A DNA stretch of 64,000 nt, taken from positions 4,097,882 through 4,161,881 of the forward strand of contig NC_036454.1 in NCBI RefSeq assembly GCF_002775205.1, read 5' to 3'. The position numbers were made by a program, and so were the translations under genes. This stretch comes from Xiphophorus maculatus (taxonomy: Eukaryota; Chordata; Actinopteri; Cyprinodontiformes; Poeciliidae). This document shows positions 1 through 10,074 of the stretch, in pieces (positions within the stretch are counted from its first letter, which is position 1; every line of letters starts with the position of its first letter). Below the pieces are notes generated by a model. It did not search any database, had not been told where the DNA came from, and saw nothing but the letters and a program-made list of their open reading frames with translations.

Positions 1-1266
1 GTCTCACTCCCAGAAGGAACAATAGCAGACATAGAGGACAGTTACAAGTACCTAGGTATACCACAAGCAAATGGCAACCTCGATGAGGTCACAAGGAAAG
101 GAGCCACAGCTAAATACCCCCAACGAATAAGGCAAGTCCTGAGAAGTCAGCTCAATGGCAAGAACAAAATCCGTGCGATAAACAGCTATGCCCTGCCAGT
201 AATCAGATACCCTGCTGGAATAATTAGCTGGCCAAAGGAGGAGATAAAAGCCACTGATATTAAGACTAGAAAACTACTAACAATGCATGGAGGATTCCAT
301 CCCAAATCCAGCACCCTCAGACTGTACATGAGCCGCAAGGAAGGAGGCAGAGGACTAGTGAGTGTGAGAACCACAATCCAGGACGAAACAACTAAGATCC
401 ATAAATACATCAGGGACAAAGCCTCAACAGACAACGTGCTCAGTGAATGTCTCAGACAACAGGGAATGGAGGTTGAGGTGCCAGAGATACCATCATGGGA
501 GGACAAGCCCCTACATGGGATGTACCACCAGCAAATAACCCATGTGGCTGATATCAGTAAATCCTACCAATGGCTGGAAAAAGCTGGACTCAAGGACAGC
601 ACAGAGGCCCTCATCCTGGCCGCCCAGGAACAGGCCCTAAACACCAGAGCAATAGAGGCCCAGATATACCACACCAGACAAGACTCAAGGTGCAGGTTGT
701 ACAAGGAGGCCCCTGAGACAGTCCAGCACATAACAGCAGGGTGCAAGATACTGGCAGGGAAAGCGTACATGGAACGACATAACCAAGTTGCAGGCATAGT
801 GTACAGAAACATCTGTGCAGAATGTGGACTGGAAACCCTGAGATCAAAGTGGGAAAGACCCCCAAAGGTGACGGAGAACGCCAGAGCTAAGATCCTGTGG
901 GGCTTCCAGATCCAGACAGACAAAATGGTAATGGCGAACCAACCAGACATTGTCGTAGTGGATAAACAACAGAGGAAAGCCGTTGTGGTAGATGTAGCAA
1001 TACCAAGCGACTGCAACATCAGGAAAAAGGAGCACGAGAAACTAGAGAAATACCAGGGCCTCAGGGAGGAACTGGAGAGGGCCTGGAAGGTGAAGACCAC
1101 AGTGGTGCCTGTGGTCATCGGGGCCCTCGGGGCAGTCACCCCCAAACTGGACCAATGGCTACAACAGATCCCAGGAACAACATCAGACATCTCAGTCCAG
1201 AAATGTGCAGTCCTTGGCACAGCCAAGATACTGTGCAGAACCCTCAAGCTCCCAGGCCTCTGGTAG
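1..1266 (+). CDS. R4/Dong (Rex6)-type LINE ORF, 3' part (C-terminal RT, zinc knuckle, REL endonuclease)
   Basis: Frame 1 is open from base 1 to TAG at 1264-1266, giving 421 residues of a longer polyprotein cut by the window edge; no true start is visible. The first ~110 codons read like the RT thumb region of R2-group LINEs (YKYLGIPQANG; NGKNKIRAINSYALPVIRYPAG). A zinc-knuckle-like stretch follows at codons 231-250 (C..., then QHITAGC). A restriction-like endonuclease core follows, with PD at codons 315-316 and a second Asp in VVDVAIP at codon 331, as expected for the PD-(D/E)XK-type nuclease of R2/R4 elements. Family assignment is from recall. Oddity: codon 234 is Tyr (CRLY) where related elements usually have the second zinc Cys, so the copy may be inactive despite its long open frame. 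It is followed directly by T and AT tracts, as at LINE 3' ends. Confidence 0.8.
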   Translation, partial: VSLPEGTIADIEDSYKYLGIPQANGNLDEVTRKGATAKYPQRIRQVLRSQLNGKNKIRAINSYALPVIRYPAGIISWPKEEIKATDIKTRKLLTMHGGFHPKSSTLRLYMSRKEGGRGLVSVRTTIQDETTKIHKYIRDKASTDNVLSECLRQQGMEVEVPEIPSWEDKPLHGMYHQQITHVADISKSYQWLEKAGLKDSTEALILAAQEQALNTRAIEAQIYHTRQDSRCRLYKEAPETVQHITAGCKILAGKAYMERHNQVAGIVYRNICAECGLETLRSKWERPPKVTENARAKILWGFQIQTDKMVMANQPDIVVVDKQQRKAVVVDVAIPSDCNIRKKEHEKLEKYQGLREELERAWKVKTTVVPVVIGALGAVTPKLDQWLQQIPGTTSDISVQKCAVLGTAKILCRTLKLPGLW

Positions 1267-1315
1267 AGGACCCGGGCTCAGAGGATAAGAACCACCCGCG
1301 GTGGGTGAGAAGGGA

Positions 1316-1365
1316 ATTTTTTTTTTATATATATATATATTCATACACATATATATATATATATT
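1316..1365. repeat. T-run and (AT)n microsatellite at the LINE 3' end
   Basis: A run of T is followed by two AT tracts separated by a short CA-containing spacer. It lies between the LINE stop codon and the left edge of duplication copy A, so it is probably the 3' tail or target microsatellite of the LINE. Confidence 0.8.
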
Positions 1366-1548
1366 CTTGTGTGTGGTTTGATCACCTAAAATATCCTTTA
1401 ATATATATATAAAAAAAGTGATTTAAACAACCCATAAATCAGATGACAGCTGATAAAATACACACATTCCTGCTGTGAACACAAGCCGTCATGAATATCA
1501 TTTCCACATCTTGTTTCCTTCATTTCTTCCAGTTCAAATTGATCCTTT

Positions 1549-2016
1549 ATGGGCCACTTAGGTACAGGAGTTTATGCAGCACAGTCATGTATTAATATGA
1601 TCTGCATTCCCAGTTCAGGTTCCAGTTTGGATGAGAAAGGTTGGATGATTATGATGAATCAAATGGCTTCGACTCACATTAAGGCTGTTTCCCGTTCTTA
1701 TTTCTTTCGTTTCAGAAACATATCTAAAATTAGACAAATGGTCTCCAGAGTTGACCTGGAGAAAATCCTTCCTGCTTTTATGTCATCTCCTCTGGAAAAC
1801 TGTAATGCCCTTTTTAACTGCCTGGATAAATCCTCAATTTCACCTTTGCAATCAATACAGAACGCAGCAGCCAGACTTCTCACCAAACCCAATAGATTCT
1901 GTCATATCTCTCCTGTTCCATTTTCACTCCACTGGCTTCCAGGTGATTTTAAGATTTGTTTTAAAGTACTTCTGCTGACATACAGAACATTACAAGACCA
2001 GGCTCCTGATTACTTA
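1549..2016 (+). mobile_element. L2-clade LINE fragment (C-terminal RT tail), truncated
   Basis: The plus-strand frame encodes the typical fish L2/Maui ORF2 C-terminal signature: F(R)NISKIRQMVS, CNALFNCLDKSSISPLQ, IQNAAARLLT, PVPFSLHWLPG, FKVLLLTYRTLQDQAPDYL. After DYL at 2016 the sequence jumps into what is 3' flank in copy B, so the end of the ORF and the LINE 3' tail are deleted here. It is a dead fragment, not a host gene. Confidence 0.85.
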
Positions 2017-2168
2017 ATTACTCTAAGGAAGAACAGAAGTGGAAAACAAGGCAAAAATAGAAAAATCTAAGGAACACCAAAAAAGACAAAATTCCAAAAC
2101 CAAACTCAAACAACCCCAGATCCTGACAGCATCTTTGTTTTTGCTACAACAAAAGGACGACATGACAA

Positions 2169-2174
2169 TTTATT
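2169..2174 (-). terminator. Candidate poly(A) signal of zinc-finger gene A
   Basis: TTTATT on the plus strand reads AATAAA on the minus strand about 130 nt past the zinc-finger stop codon at 2304. The same hexamer is kept at 12712-12717 in copy B. Between here and the L2 fragment nothing else is recognisable. Confidence 0.5.
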
Positions 2175-2303
2175 TGCATGCTTGTTATTATTATTGATAT
2201 AAATGTTACTGACAGCACCGGCTGTTGTCGCCATAGTGATAGAAGACAGGAGGAGAGAAAGAAGTTCCCTCACATTCCAGATGTTGCTGCTGTCTTGTGT
2301 GGA

Positions 2304-3245
2304 TCAAGTTTTTTCTCCAGTGTGGACTTTCTGATGACGCTTCAGCCCTGAGGAATGTTTGAATGTCTTCTCACACTGGTCACATCTATAAGGCTTTTCA
2401 CCAGTGTGGGTTCGCAGATGAGCCTTCAGTCCTGAAGCAAATCTGAATCTCTTCTCACACTGACTGCAGCTATAAAGCTTTTCACCAGTGTGGATTCGCA
2501 GATGACTCTTAAGATGTGAGGAACTTTTGAATGTCTTCTGACACTGGTCACATCTATAAGGCTTTTCACCAGTGTGGATTCGCAGATGAGTCTTCAGTCC
2601 TGAAGCAAATCTGAATCTCTTCTCACACTGACTGCAGCTATAAGGCTTTTCACCAGTGTAGATTCGCAGATGAGTCTTCAGTCCTGAGGAATCTCGGAAT
2701 CTCTTCTCACACTGACTGCAGCTATAAGGCTTTTCACCAGCGTGGATTCGCTGATGACTCTTAAGATGTGAGGAACTTTTGAATGTCTTCTTACACTGAT
2801 CACATCTGAAAGGCTTTTCACCAGTGTGGATATGCTTATGATATGTCAGCCCTGAGCAATCTTTGAATCTCTTCTCACACTGACTGCAGCTATAAGGCTT
2901 TTCACCAGTGTGGATTCGCTGATGGCTGTTAAAATTACTCTTCTGAATAAAAGCCTTTCCACACTGGTCACAGAGATAGCGCTTCTCTCCAGTGTGGATT
3001 CGCTGATGAGTCTTCAGATTTGACAGTTGTTTGAATCTCTTCTCACACTGACTGCAGCTATAAGGCTTCTCTCCAGTGTGAATGTGTTGATGAATTTTCA
3101 GATTCGTCTTCCATCTGAAATATTTCAGACACTTGTCACAACGGTGTTTGTTCTGCAGCCTCTGGGTGGGCTGAACCTGCTGTCCATCGCTGGGACCAAC
3201 TGAGGCTTTATCATCATGGCCGCCTGGGTTTGTGCAGGTTTGGTT
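2304..3245 (-). CDS. C2H2 zinc-finger gene A, terminal exon with ten fingers
   Basis: Read on the minus strand, this 942-bp exon has no internal stop. It starts after a TAG acceptor (plus-strand CTA at 3246-3248) in phase 0 and ends with TGA at 2304-2306. It encodes about 35 linker residues ([17 protein letters not shown]...) and ten Krueppel-type C2H2 fingers joined by TGEKPY linkers, ending HTGEKT. Contact residues (-1,2,3,6) of fingers 1 to 10 are WTNI, QSNT, QSNS, DSGY, SSHS, DSGT, FSGT, SSHS, FSGA, HSGR. Finger 6 ends in RIY instead of RIH, losing its last zinc-ligand His (TAC codon), so that finger may be weak. No in-frame ATG occurs inside the exon; the start is predicted in the upstream 49-bp exon. 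Expected role: nuclear sequence-specific DNA binding. No KRAB or other effector domain is visible. The paralogue is at 12847-13788. Confidence 0.9.
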   Translation of the reverse strand, partial: NQTCTNPGGHDDKASVGPSDGQQVQPTQRLQNKHRCDKCLKYFRWKTNLKIHQHIHTGEKPYSCSQCEKRFKQLSNLKTHQRIHTGEKRYLCDQCGKAFIQKSNFNSHQRIHTGEKPYSCSQCEKRFKDCSGLTYHKHIHTGEKPFRCDQCKKTFKSSSHLKSHQRIHAGEKPYSCSQCEKRFRDSSGLKTHLRIYTGEKPYSCSQCEKRFRFASGLKTHLRIHTGEKPYRCDQCQKTFKSSSHLKSHLRIHTGEKLYSCSQCEKRFRFASGLKAHLRTHTGEKPYRCDQCEKTFKHSSGLKRHQKVHTGEKT

Positions 3246-3552
3246 CTACGGAGGGAAGTGCAGTAATTATAACCAACAGTAAATATAATACACAAACACA
3301 TTGATAGTCAACAGCTTTATTGCTTTGCAAAGATTAAAAGCATCCCAACACATCTCCCCGTTTAGTTTAATCAAATGCAAAAAGTATAAATGTGCCTTTC
3401 TCTCAGGTAGACTAGAGGTCTGGAACCTGTGGCCCCACCAGTGGCTCTTTGGACATTTTATAATGGCTCCTAATAATTTAGTTAAAAATGCAGAAAAACC
3501 AACTGACGGTCTTTTAATCTAGGCATAATGACAAAAGTACATTTTAATAAAA

Positions 3553-3785
3553 TGGTAAATGACTGAACTTATATGGATCTTTTCCAATCATTTTGACCAT
3601 TCAAAGCGCTTTACACTGGAGTCACATCCACCCATTCACACACACAAACTCTCACATTTATACATCAGTAGGGGGTAAGTGCCTTGCCCAGGGGTACATC
3701 AACATGTGCCAGGAGGAACCTGGAATTGAACCTACAACCTTCTGATCACAAAACAACTACTCTACCCACAGAGCCACAGTCGGCT
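3553..3785 (-). mobile_element. tRNA-derived SINE (copy A)
   Basis: On the minus strand the element starts with a tRNA-like head: an A-box-like TGGCTCTGTGGGTAGAG and a B-box GGTTCAATTCC about 35 nt further on. A fish-typical body follows (GGGCAAGGCACTTACC, AAAGCGCTTTGAATGG) and ends near 3553. It lies in the intron between the two zinc-finger exons and has an orthologous copy at 14095-14329, so insertion preceded the duplication. Confidence 0.75.
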
Positions 3786-4087
3786 CATAGTGGTCAGTAA
3801 TATACAACAGAACAATTGCATTGAATTTCCACAACAGAAGGACAAGAAAAGTTCCAGTTTTGTATTTTTTAATCTGTTTTTCTTGTCATTGTGTTGAAAA
3901 CTATCCTATAATTTTACTAAATTCTCCACAAATATCTTCATTGATATGAATCATTATTTGAAGGCAGATTCAGGTTTTAATTTTTACATTTAACCTTTTT
4001 AGCAGTTAATATATTATTCAGGTGTTTTATGATAAATAACTATTTGTGAGGACAAGGATGTCTGTGAATCCGGGAGGAAGGTTAGTT

Positions 4088-4132
4088 CACACACACACAC
4101 ACACACGCACACACACACACACACACACACAC
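4088..4132. repeat. (CA)n microsatellite, copy A
   Basis: About 45 bp of CA dinucleotides with one CG interruption, in the zinc-finger intron. The allelic site in copy B (14633-14755) is nearly three times longer. Confidence 0.95.
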
Positions 4133-4317
4133 CTTCATACTTATAGCAGTTCAGAAAACCCAAATGAAAATAAATGTCATGTTTTTGAGGTGTGGTATGA
4201 AGCCAGAGTACCCAGAGAAATCCCATTCATGCGCAGAGAGAACATTTAAAGTAAATGCAGAAAGACTATTAAAAACAATAAAGTAGCAATTAGTTCCCAC
4301 AAGTTTTAATAACTAAC

Positions 4318-4359
4318 CTCTTCCAGTGATGCCTTCTCTTCCAGGTGAAGTTTCTCCAT
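4318..4359 (-). CDS. Zinc-finger gene A, first coding exon (predicted start)
   Basis: On the minus strand a 49-nt exon (4318-4366) lies between an acceptor (TTTTACGCAG at 4367 and up) and a donor GAG|GTTAGT. It carries ATG at 4357-4359 in a good Kozak context (GAAATGG) and encodes 14 residues, MEKLHLEEKASLEE. It ends in phase 0, matching the zinc-finger exon, so the two exons give a predicted 327-residue protein. A further upstream exon with a strong GTAAGT donor at 4805-4810 could supply 5' UTR; in the joining frame it contains a stop just upstream, which favours this ATG. The exon is identical in copy B. Confidence 0.6.
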
Positions 4360-4366
4360 TTCAGTC

Positions 4367-5510
4367 CTGCGTAAAACAAACATTCATAACATGGAAAATT
4401 GAATTTAGGATATTTGTGCAGCAGTGGCAGCAGTTTCAGATATAGTTGAAACCAGATATTTATTAGAGACAACCTGATTTCACACATTATGATTTTAAAA
4501 CAGTCTTAACTTCCTGCTTTATGTCAGCCAGGATTAAATACATTCCCTAATTTCTCTGAAAAGTTTTCATTTCTGCTTGTCATTTAGAAAGTTTTCATAA
4601 GCTAAGCTAACTGTGCATTTAAACAGATGCTTTGTAAACTTCTAGCACTTTTAACAGAAATAACTGAGAATCATGAAACAGAGGGATGATTTCTGCTTCA
4701 CACGTTTAAGTTTTAGTGATGACATGATTCTACATTTTGTACAGTGAATTATTAAACATCAGTATGAATTATTACAAATATATGTGATAAAGAAATAAGC
4801 ATTTACTTACAATTTCTGCGAGCCACCTCTTCAGATTATCTTTGTTATAATATTTACATTTTGACAGATGCTCTTATGGTTTCCATGGTAACATTGTTCA
4901 AAGGATTACAGCTCCATAAACATTTAACTCTCTATGTATTTAAAACAAAACAATCAGCCATCTGATTAGGCTAATTACAGACTTTATTCTTCTGTGCACC
5001 AGAAAGTTTCATTTAAATGTTAAATCTATTTTATTTTAACAGATCTGGAAACTTGTCATGGTGCATACAGTACTGTTTCCATGGAGACAGGTTGTTTGGA
5101 TATTTTACATCTTAATGTAACCATAGTTGTAACAAATGACTATATTTGTTATGTTTTGTAAATGTCACTTCTTTTAAAACAAGCTGCATTCGTATGTGTG
5201 AGCCTCTGTGTTTATCCGAGCCTGCAGAAGCTAAAAGAGACGGAGGAACACAGAATTATTTATTCCCAACAGTCCCCCTGTCGGGCGGCACAAATATCAC
5301 AGCAACAATCACTAAATGTGGTGCATATGGATCCTGAGCTAAAATATGGCGGCCCGTTCCTTCCGGCCGTCGTAGCCCCGTGGGCCCCGACCCGGATCAC
5401 CATGGTAACGGCCCGCAGCCCTCAGGGTTGCAACCCCTGGACAACTAAGCTAATGTGATACTAAGACTGAAGTAACTAAACTAAACATAAAAGTTTAAGC
5501 AATTTATTGG
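4367..5510. other. Upstream intron / 5' flank of zinc-finger gene A with GC-rich patch
   Basis: Mostly AT-rich DNA without recognisable genes. A GC-rich patch at 5340-5440 includes AAAATATGGCGGCC at 5340-5353, which fits the YY1 consensus common at vertebrate promoters. It may hold the zinc-finger gene promoter. The 98-codon plus-strand frame here (5162-5458) is shared with copy B but has no other coding support. Confidence 0.35.
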
Positions 5511-5514
5511 AAAT

Positions 5515-5752
5515 CAATAATTAATAATTCCTTCATATGGAATTATTGGCAGATTATTTAACCTGTAAAAGCCATTTTCCCCATAAGTTAATTTATCAGC
5601 ATATAGAACTAGAACTTTGTCATCAATATTAAGGATTTACTTCAAACAATCCTCTATATGTTGCTGAAAAGTTACTTTCTAGTTAGCTTGTCTTATTTAA
5701 AGTGTTGTAAGATATTTGGACTAGAAACTCGACCAAAAAGTTTCCTGCTAGA
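5515..5752. mobile_element. Foldback MITE fragment (ACTGCAAAAACACAAAATC family), copy A
   Basis: It matches the inner and one terminal part of the palindromic MITE that is complete at 28914-29318: ATTATTGGCAGATTATTT, TATATGTTGCTGAAAAGTTAC, TAAGATATTTGGACTAGAAACT. Another start of the family is seen at 5875-5892. Same insertion in copy B at 16131-16368. Confidence 0.65.
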
Positions 5753-6133
5753 ATAAAAAATAATCTGGAGGACAATATTTAGATGAAAACCACAGAAACA
5801 GGTTGTTGTCTGCATTATTAGCAAAAATAATCTATTTTCACAATTTTCAGATGCTTATTCCCATTTTGTGTGATACACTGCAAAAACACAAAGTCTTGTC
5901 TTTACATGCTGTTGATGTAACTGAGCTCAGTCACTACATGTGCTACTGTAGACCAAGATTAATACTGCTGCTGCTCAATCCTAATCCTGCTAAATCTTTC
6001 TGGTTCCACATCAGGGTTCTTTGTCCCTCTGAGGGGGACTTCCCTGATGCGGCTCGGATCAGATCGGTTCATTTATTCATATAAACTGCCTGAATGTGAA
6101 GCCTGCAGCTGTTCTGGGCGTACAGGAGAAGCA

Positions 6134-6175
6134 GAACATGGCGGCGGAGCTCAGCTCACCTGCAGCCAATCCAAG
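6134..6175 (+). other. Ambiguous promoter-proximal exon-like segment with ATGGCGGCGG
   Basis: On the plus strand ATGGCGGCGGAGCTC runs 13 codons (MAAELSSPAANPR-like) to a good donor AAG|GTAACG. On the minus strand the same stretch contains CTGCAG|GTGAGC, also a good donor, which could end a 5' UTR exon of the zinc-finger gene. GAACATGGCGGCGG also resembles a YY1 site. Which strand is transcribed cannot be decided here. The segment is identical in copy B near 16753. Confidence 0.3.
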
Positions 6176-6529
6176 GTAACGCCTATAACGCAGCAAATCT
6201 AAAAGCAGAAATCAGAGATCCTGATTGTCATGGAGCCACCATGCAAAGTTTTATTAAATATTTCAAGTCTCGTATAACTTGAGGGACATTAAAGGTATTA
6301 AAACTTCAACAGGTGCAAAGATAAGAAAACAGATCTGGGATTACTCAGCCGCTAAAGGTATTTCAAGAGTTTTGATAAAATAATCCTTGGTGAAGCTGAT
6401 TTTCTGGGTGGGACTGTTTGGATCTGGCTTTGTGTTGTGACTCTACTGCTTTAATAACTAAACGCAGTGAATTCAGAGTAAATTCTGCTGATTTGGGTGA
6501 AAACTGAATGTTAAAGCAGGTTAGTAATT

Positions 6530-7160
6530 AGGCCTGTCTCAATAGCAAACTTTACTAGACGACAAATTGTCCCAGAAGTTATTGTGATAAACGATAATAT
6601 TGTTGATTTCAGACCATTTTTAAAGTAATATAATGGTAATGGCAATAAAATAAATAAAATGTGAGGATTTGGGTTTTCTGTGTGTTTATTCAGTTCCTGT
6701 GTCGTCTCATCCACCCCTTGATTGATCCCAGCTGTGTCCTGTTTCCCCTGATTACCTTCCCTGTGTGTTTATATCCACCCCGTCTGTATTTCCCTGTTGG
6801 ATCTTTGTGTTGACTTTGCTGCCAGTGCTACCAGTGCAACCAGTGGCACAAGTACAACCAGTATCTGTGTTTATCTTGTCTCATCGATCACCTGTGCTGC
6901 CTGGATTTCTGTACACTTCCTTATTAAAACTATCATTTGCATCTTAACCTGGGTCCAACCTCATCTACCTCACCACCTCTAACCGCAAATCATGACGTAA
7001 AACAGAAACAATAAATAAAATGACTGATGAAGTCTCTGTAAACAAAATTGTTCATTTTTAAAATATTTTTTTGTAGAAAGAGAAACAATAAATCATGCCC
7101 ATGGCAGTTGTTTTAACTTATTATGCGATCAATTGATTTATTGTTTATTGCAACAGGCCT
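6530..7160 (+). mobile_element. AGGCCTGT-terminal MITE with a nested SINE-like insert
   Basis: It is bounded by AGGCCTGT at 6530 and its inverse ACAGGCCT ending at 7160. The arms carry the family hallmark ATTGTCCCAGAAGTTATTG...AAACGATAATATTG and the distal AATAAATCATG...TTTATTGTTTATTGC. The middle, roughly 6662-7003, is a different repeat (GGATTTGGGTTTTCTGTG...) also seen inverted at 44345-44575. Other copies of the MITE: 26345-26735, 32185-32455, 35085-35345, 47905-48245, 61385-61725. Confidence 0.75.
6662..7003 (+). mobile_element. Short interspersed repeat nested in the MITE
   Basis: It interrupts the AGGCCTGT MITE and shares TGTGTGTTTATT, CCCAGCTGTGTCCTGTT, TGATTACC and GTGTTTATAT motifs in order with the minus-strand repeat at 44345-44575. 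No coding potential. Confidence 0.55.
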
Positions 7161-7444
7161 ACTTGTGATATATAATTAAAGCTCATCAGTTTCCAAGCTT
7201 ACAGAGAAACTCTCTGCTGAGTCTCATACACTTTGCAGGGCAGAAAACTATTTTAAACAATATCAATAGAAAAATTCAATAGAAACACAGAACGAAATAA
7301 ATCTGCCATTCATCTAAGAAAAATGTATTATTTTTTTAAGTCCCTCCGCCTCCACACTATTGTTGGAACAATGGTTCAGTCCAAAGTGTAGGAGGAGCAA
7401 CAGCAGCTGAACGGAACCGGCTCCGTTAGAGCCGCTGAAGTGAG

Positions 7445-7517
7445 GAGCTAGCAGTTAGCTGCTAGCTGTTAGCTGCTAGCTGTTAGCTGCTAGCTGTTAG
7501 CTGCTAGCTGTTAGCTG
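7445..7517. repeat. 14-bp minisatellite (TAGCTGCTAGCTGT)
   Basis: About five tandem copies of a 14-bp unit built from TAGCTGCTAGC and TTAGCTGC. Each unit is itself palindromic around GCTAGC, so the array can fold back on itself. Confidence 0.85.
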
Positions 7518-8942
7518 CAGCACAAACAAAGAACCTTCCAGTAAGTAAATACTTAAAGTCAAATACATGCTACACATTTTATTTACTTTCACTGCTCAAT
7601 AGGAAGAAACACATTAACAATAAAAATCAGATCAATATTTCATTACTTTGGCTGAATCATGATAAACTGCCTCGTTTTGCCTTAAATCAAAACTAGCTAA
7701 ACTGGCTACATTGCTTTCATAGACTTAGCTTTTTTCTGTGGAAGGTTTCCAATATTTCAATTACATTCAGCTCTCTAACTCTTACTTTAATAAGAACAGT
7801 TTGAACCTGGAGGGGCTGAGCGTTACCACTAGCCGACAGCTCAGTATGGGAGCCGAGCAGCTGACGGGGAAAATTAATAAAGTTTGCCTTTATTTCTTAT
7901 CTTCTTCAACGTAGAGCCTTTAAAACCACAAAATAAAACCTGAATATTTTCTAGAAAACTCTGGTGCTGAGCCATAAGTTGAAGTTATGATACTCCCAGA
8001 TATTCAATTTCTACATGTTTGGGTTCTCAGCCATCCAGGACACGGAACAGCCTCCGAACCCACCCGCCCCACAAAACCAGTTTAAAGCAACTGAAGTTAT
8101 AATTTATATAACACATAACTTGTATTAAGAGCCACTGCAATGAATCAACATTTATGAGGAATTTTATTAAGTGGAGTCACTCATTAAAACTTGTTTTTAT
8201 TTAGATCGGTGACCCGGAACCAAACTCGTATCTAAATAACATTTGAATCTCAGTTTGAGTTCAGTGGATCTCAGCGCGTTGAGAAAAAACATATTTGTTA
8301 TGCATTGCTACTTACATTTTGGTCCTAAGGCTTGAACACAACAATATTTTTGAACCATATTTTACGTGACATTAAACTTTAACTTTGCGCTTAAGAAACG
8401 TTCCTGTTTATTTCCCCCCAATAATGAGATGGGATTTACGCCCTTCCTTCAACTTCCAAACTTTTGACCATGTTGACCAACTTTTCCCTGTTTGAAGTAA
8501 CCATTGGCTCAACTTCTTATACTTTTTTAAAAAAAATTTAAAAATACCAAAATAATTTAAATTGACGAGAACCTGTGAACATCCGTTAATAGAATATTTA
8601 ATGAGGCCAGCCTAATATTTTTACAGCCTTCGCCGTTGAAGCTAAAGAATGTCAAAGTAATTGTTTTTCGTTATTTATTCAGCTTTAATTCGCTGGCAGC
8701 AAAACTCTGCAGGTGTTTAGAAATGACTCAAATACATTTTAGGACTTTGCTTCAGCAACACTTGTAAAACCTGCAATGTTGTTTTGTTTTTTCTTCAAAA
8801 AACAATCAAGTTCAATGATGGATCATAATATTGTGAGTTTCGTTTGGTTTTATCAAACAATTTTGCTGGAAGTTGTTGCTTGAAGTTCAGGAACATCGGT
8901 CGACATGCAGAACTGCTTCATTCTGTAGTAATACTCCTCAGA

Positions 8943-8956
8943 CACCAGAGGGCGCC
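8943..8956 (+). promoter_or_regulatory. Candidate CTCF motif
   Basis: CACCAGAGGGCGCC closely fits the CTCF core CCASYAGRKGGC. Motif match only. Confidence 0.4.
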
Positions 8957-10074
8957 GCAGCACCGGTTATAAAATGGCTTCACTATAAACAGGTTTGAAC
9001 AATAATATAGATTCCGGTTTGTTTAGAGTTTTTCACTGAAACATTAAGTTTTCTATTTATACTATATTTCCCTTCCGAAAATATGTAAAATAATCTGATT
9101 TAGAAACATTAAACCTAACCAAACCAATCCATTAAAATATATATTTTAAATATCCAACAATTCCGATTGAATTATTAATAAATGTTAACTTTATCCAACC
9201 TCTCACCATTATACACACACCAGCGACTTTATTTGCTACAGTTGTTCAAATTGTTGTTAACAGAGTTGTACGATTCTGTGTATTTTATTATTCTAATTTA
9301 TTTTATATCAATCTGAAACCATGTAAATACCGGGCCGGTGTCGCTGATTTTAACACTGATTTTAAAACTTCTGACCTTTTGGTGTTTGGTGCGTTTTCCT
9401 TTGACTTATTTTGTTCAAACTTTAAAGTTTATATTCTACAAAATACTTTATATTTACACAATTAACAGAAACAATTGAAATGTGTGTGCATTTTTTCCTA
9501 AACAAAAAAATATATAATTTTATATCCAATCAAAAAATCTGTTTTTAGTAAGAGTTGAGAAACTGCAGTACAAAAATTAAATAAAATTTTGATCTTGTCA
9601 TGTTAGTATTGATCCAATAAACCAACTTGGGAATCAACATCAGTATTTTGCATCTATCCGCCCACCTCTAGTTTCCAGCCAAATGCAAATGAAAGCATGA
9701 AGGTTTCTGGATGTGGTGAAGAAGATTAGCTGAAGTTCAAAACCTCAGAATGAGGAAGGAAAGAGACGTCTCAGACTTTGACTGTGCCGTTGTTGTTGAT
9801 GTGAGACAGGCGGCCTGACGGCTGACCTGCTGCCAGTTTCACAACCAGCCGTTCCTCTGGCTTACAGAGAAAGTCTCCAGTGAGGAGGGAGGTTCTTAAG
9901 CTGGTTTATTTTAACACTTATTCAACTTTTTGATCAGGTTTTAATTGTGACTAACTACCTGTCAGTGTACGGCTACATTTTAGCAATAAATTAATGGAAT
10001 ATATTTTATTTTCCAAAGAATCAAATCAGAAGTGCGTTGAGAAACCAGATCTGGGGAAAGATCTCAGAAATTGT

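Larger units (their letters stand above)
1364..6540. repeat. Tandem segmental duplication, copy A
   Basis: From the TTCTTGTGTGTGG at 1364 to GGCCTGTCTC at 6540 the sequence matches 11592-17156 in the same orientation and order, with only scattered mismatches outside the zinc-finger exon. It is about 390 bp shorter than copy B. That is mainly a 316-bp deletion in the L2 LINE at 2016/2017 and a shorter CA microsatellite at 4088-4132. Contents in order: L2 fragment, zinc-finger gene (minus), SINE, CA repeat, small 5' exon, GC-rich patch at 5340-5440, part of a foldback MITE. Confidence 0.95.
7161..10070. other. Intergenic spacer without a recognisable gene
   Basis: AT-rich DNA between the duplication copies. 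It holds a 14-bp minisatellite (7445-7517) and a CTCF-like motif at 8943-8956, with a GC-richer shoulder near 7340-7440. I see no exon with supported splice sites. Confidence 0.6.

Noticed and set aside
564..1247. 227-codon minus-strand frame
   Set aside because: Antisense shadow of the LINE ORF, whose plus-strand frame carries recognisable RT and endonuclease motifs.
3715..3785. tRNA gene
   Set aside because: A- and B-box-like words exist but there is no complete cloverleaf; it is the head of a SINE and is followed by SINE body.
5162..5458. 98-codon frame conserved in both duplicates (one residue changed)
   Set aside because: Conservation equals that of the surrounding non-coding DNA because the duplication is recent. 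No domain or splice context; it covers the GC-rich promoter-like patch.
5803..6084. 93-codon frame in both duplicates
   Set aside because: Spans a MITE fragment and has no recognisable motif; open by chance and shared by duplication.
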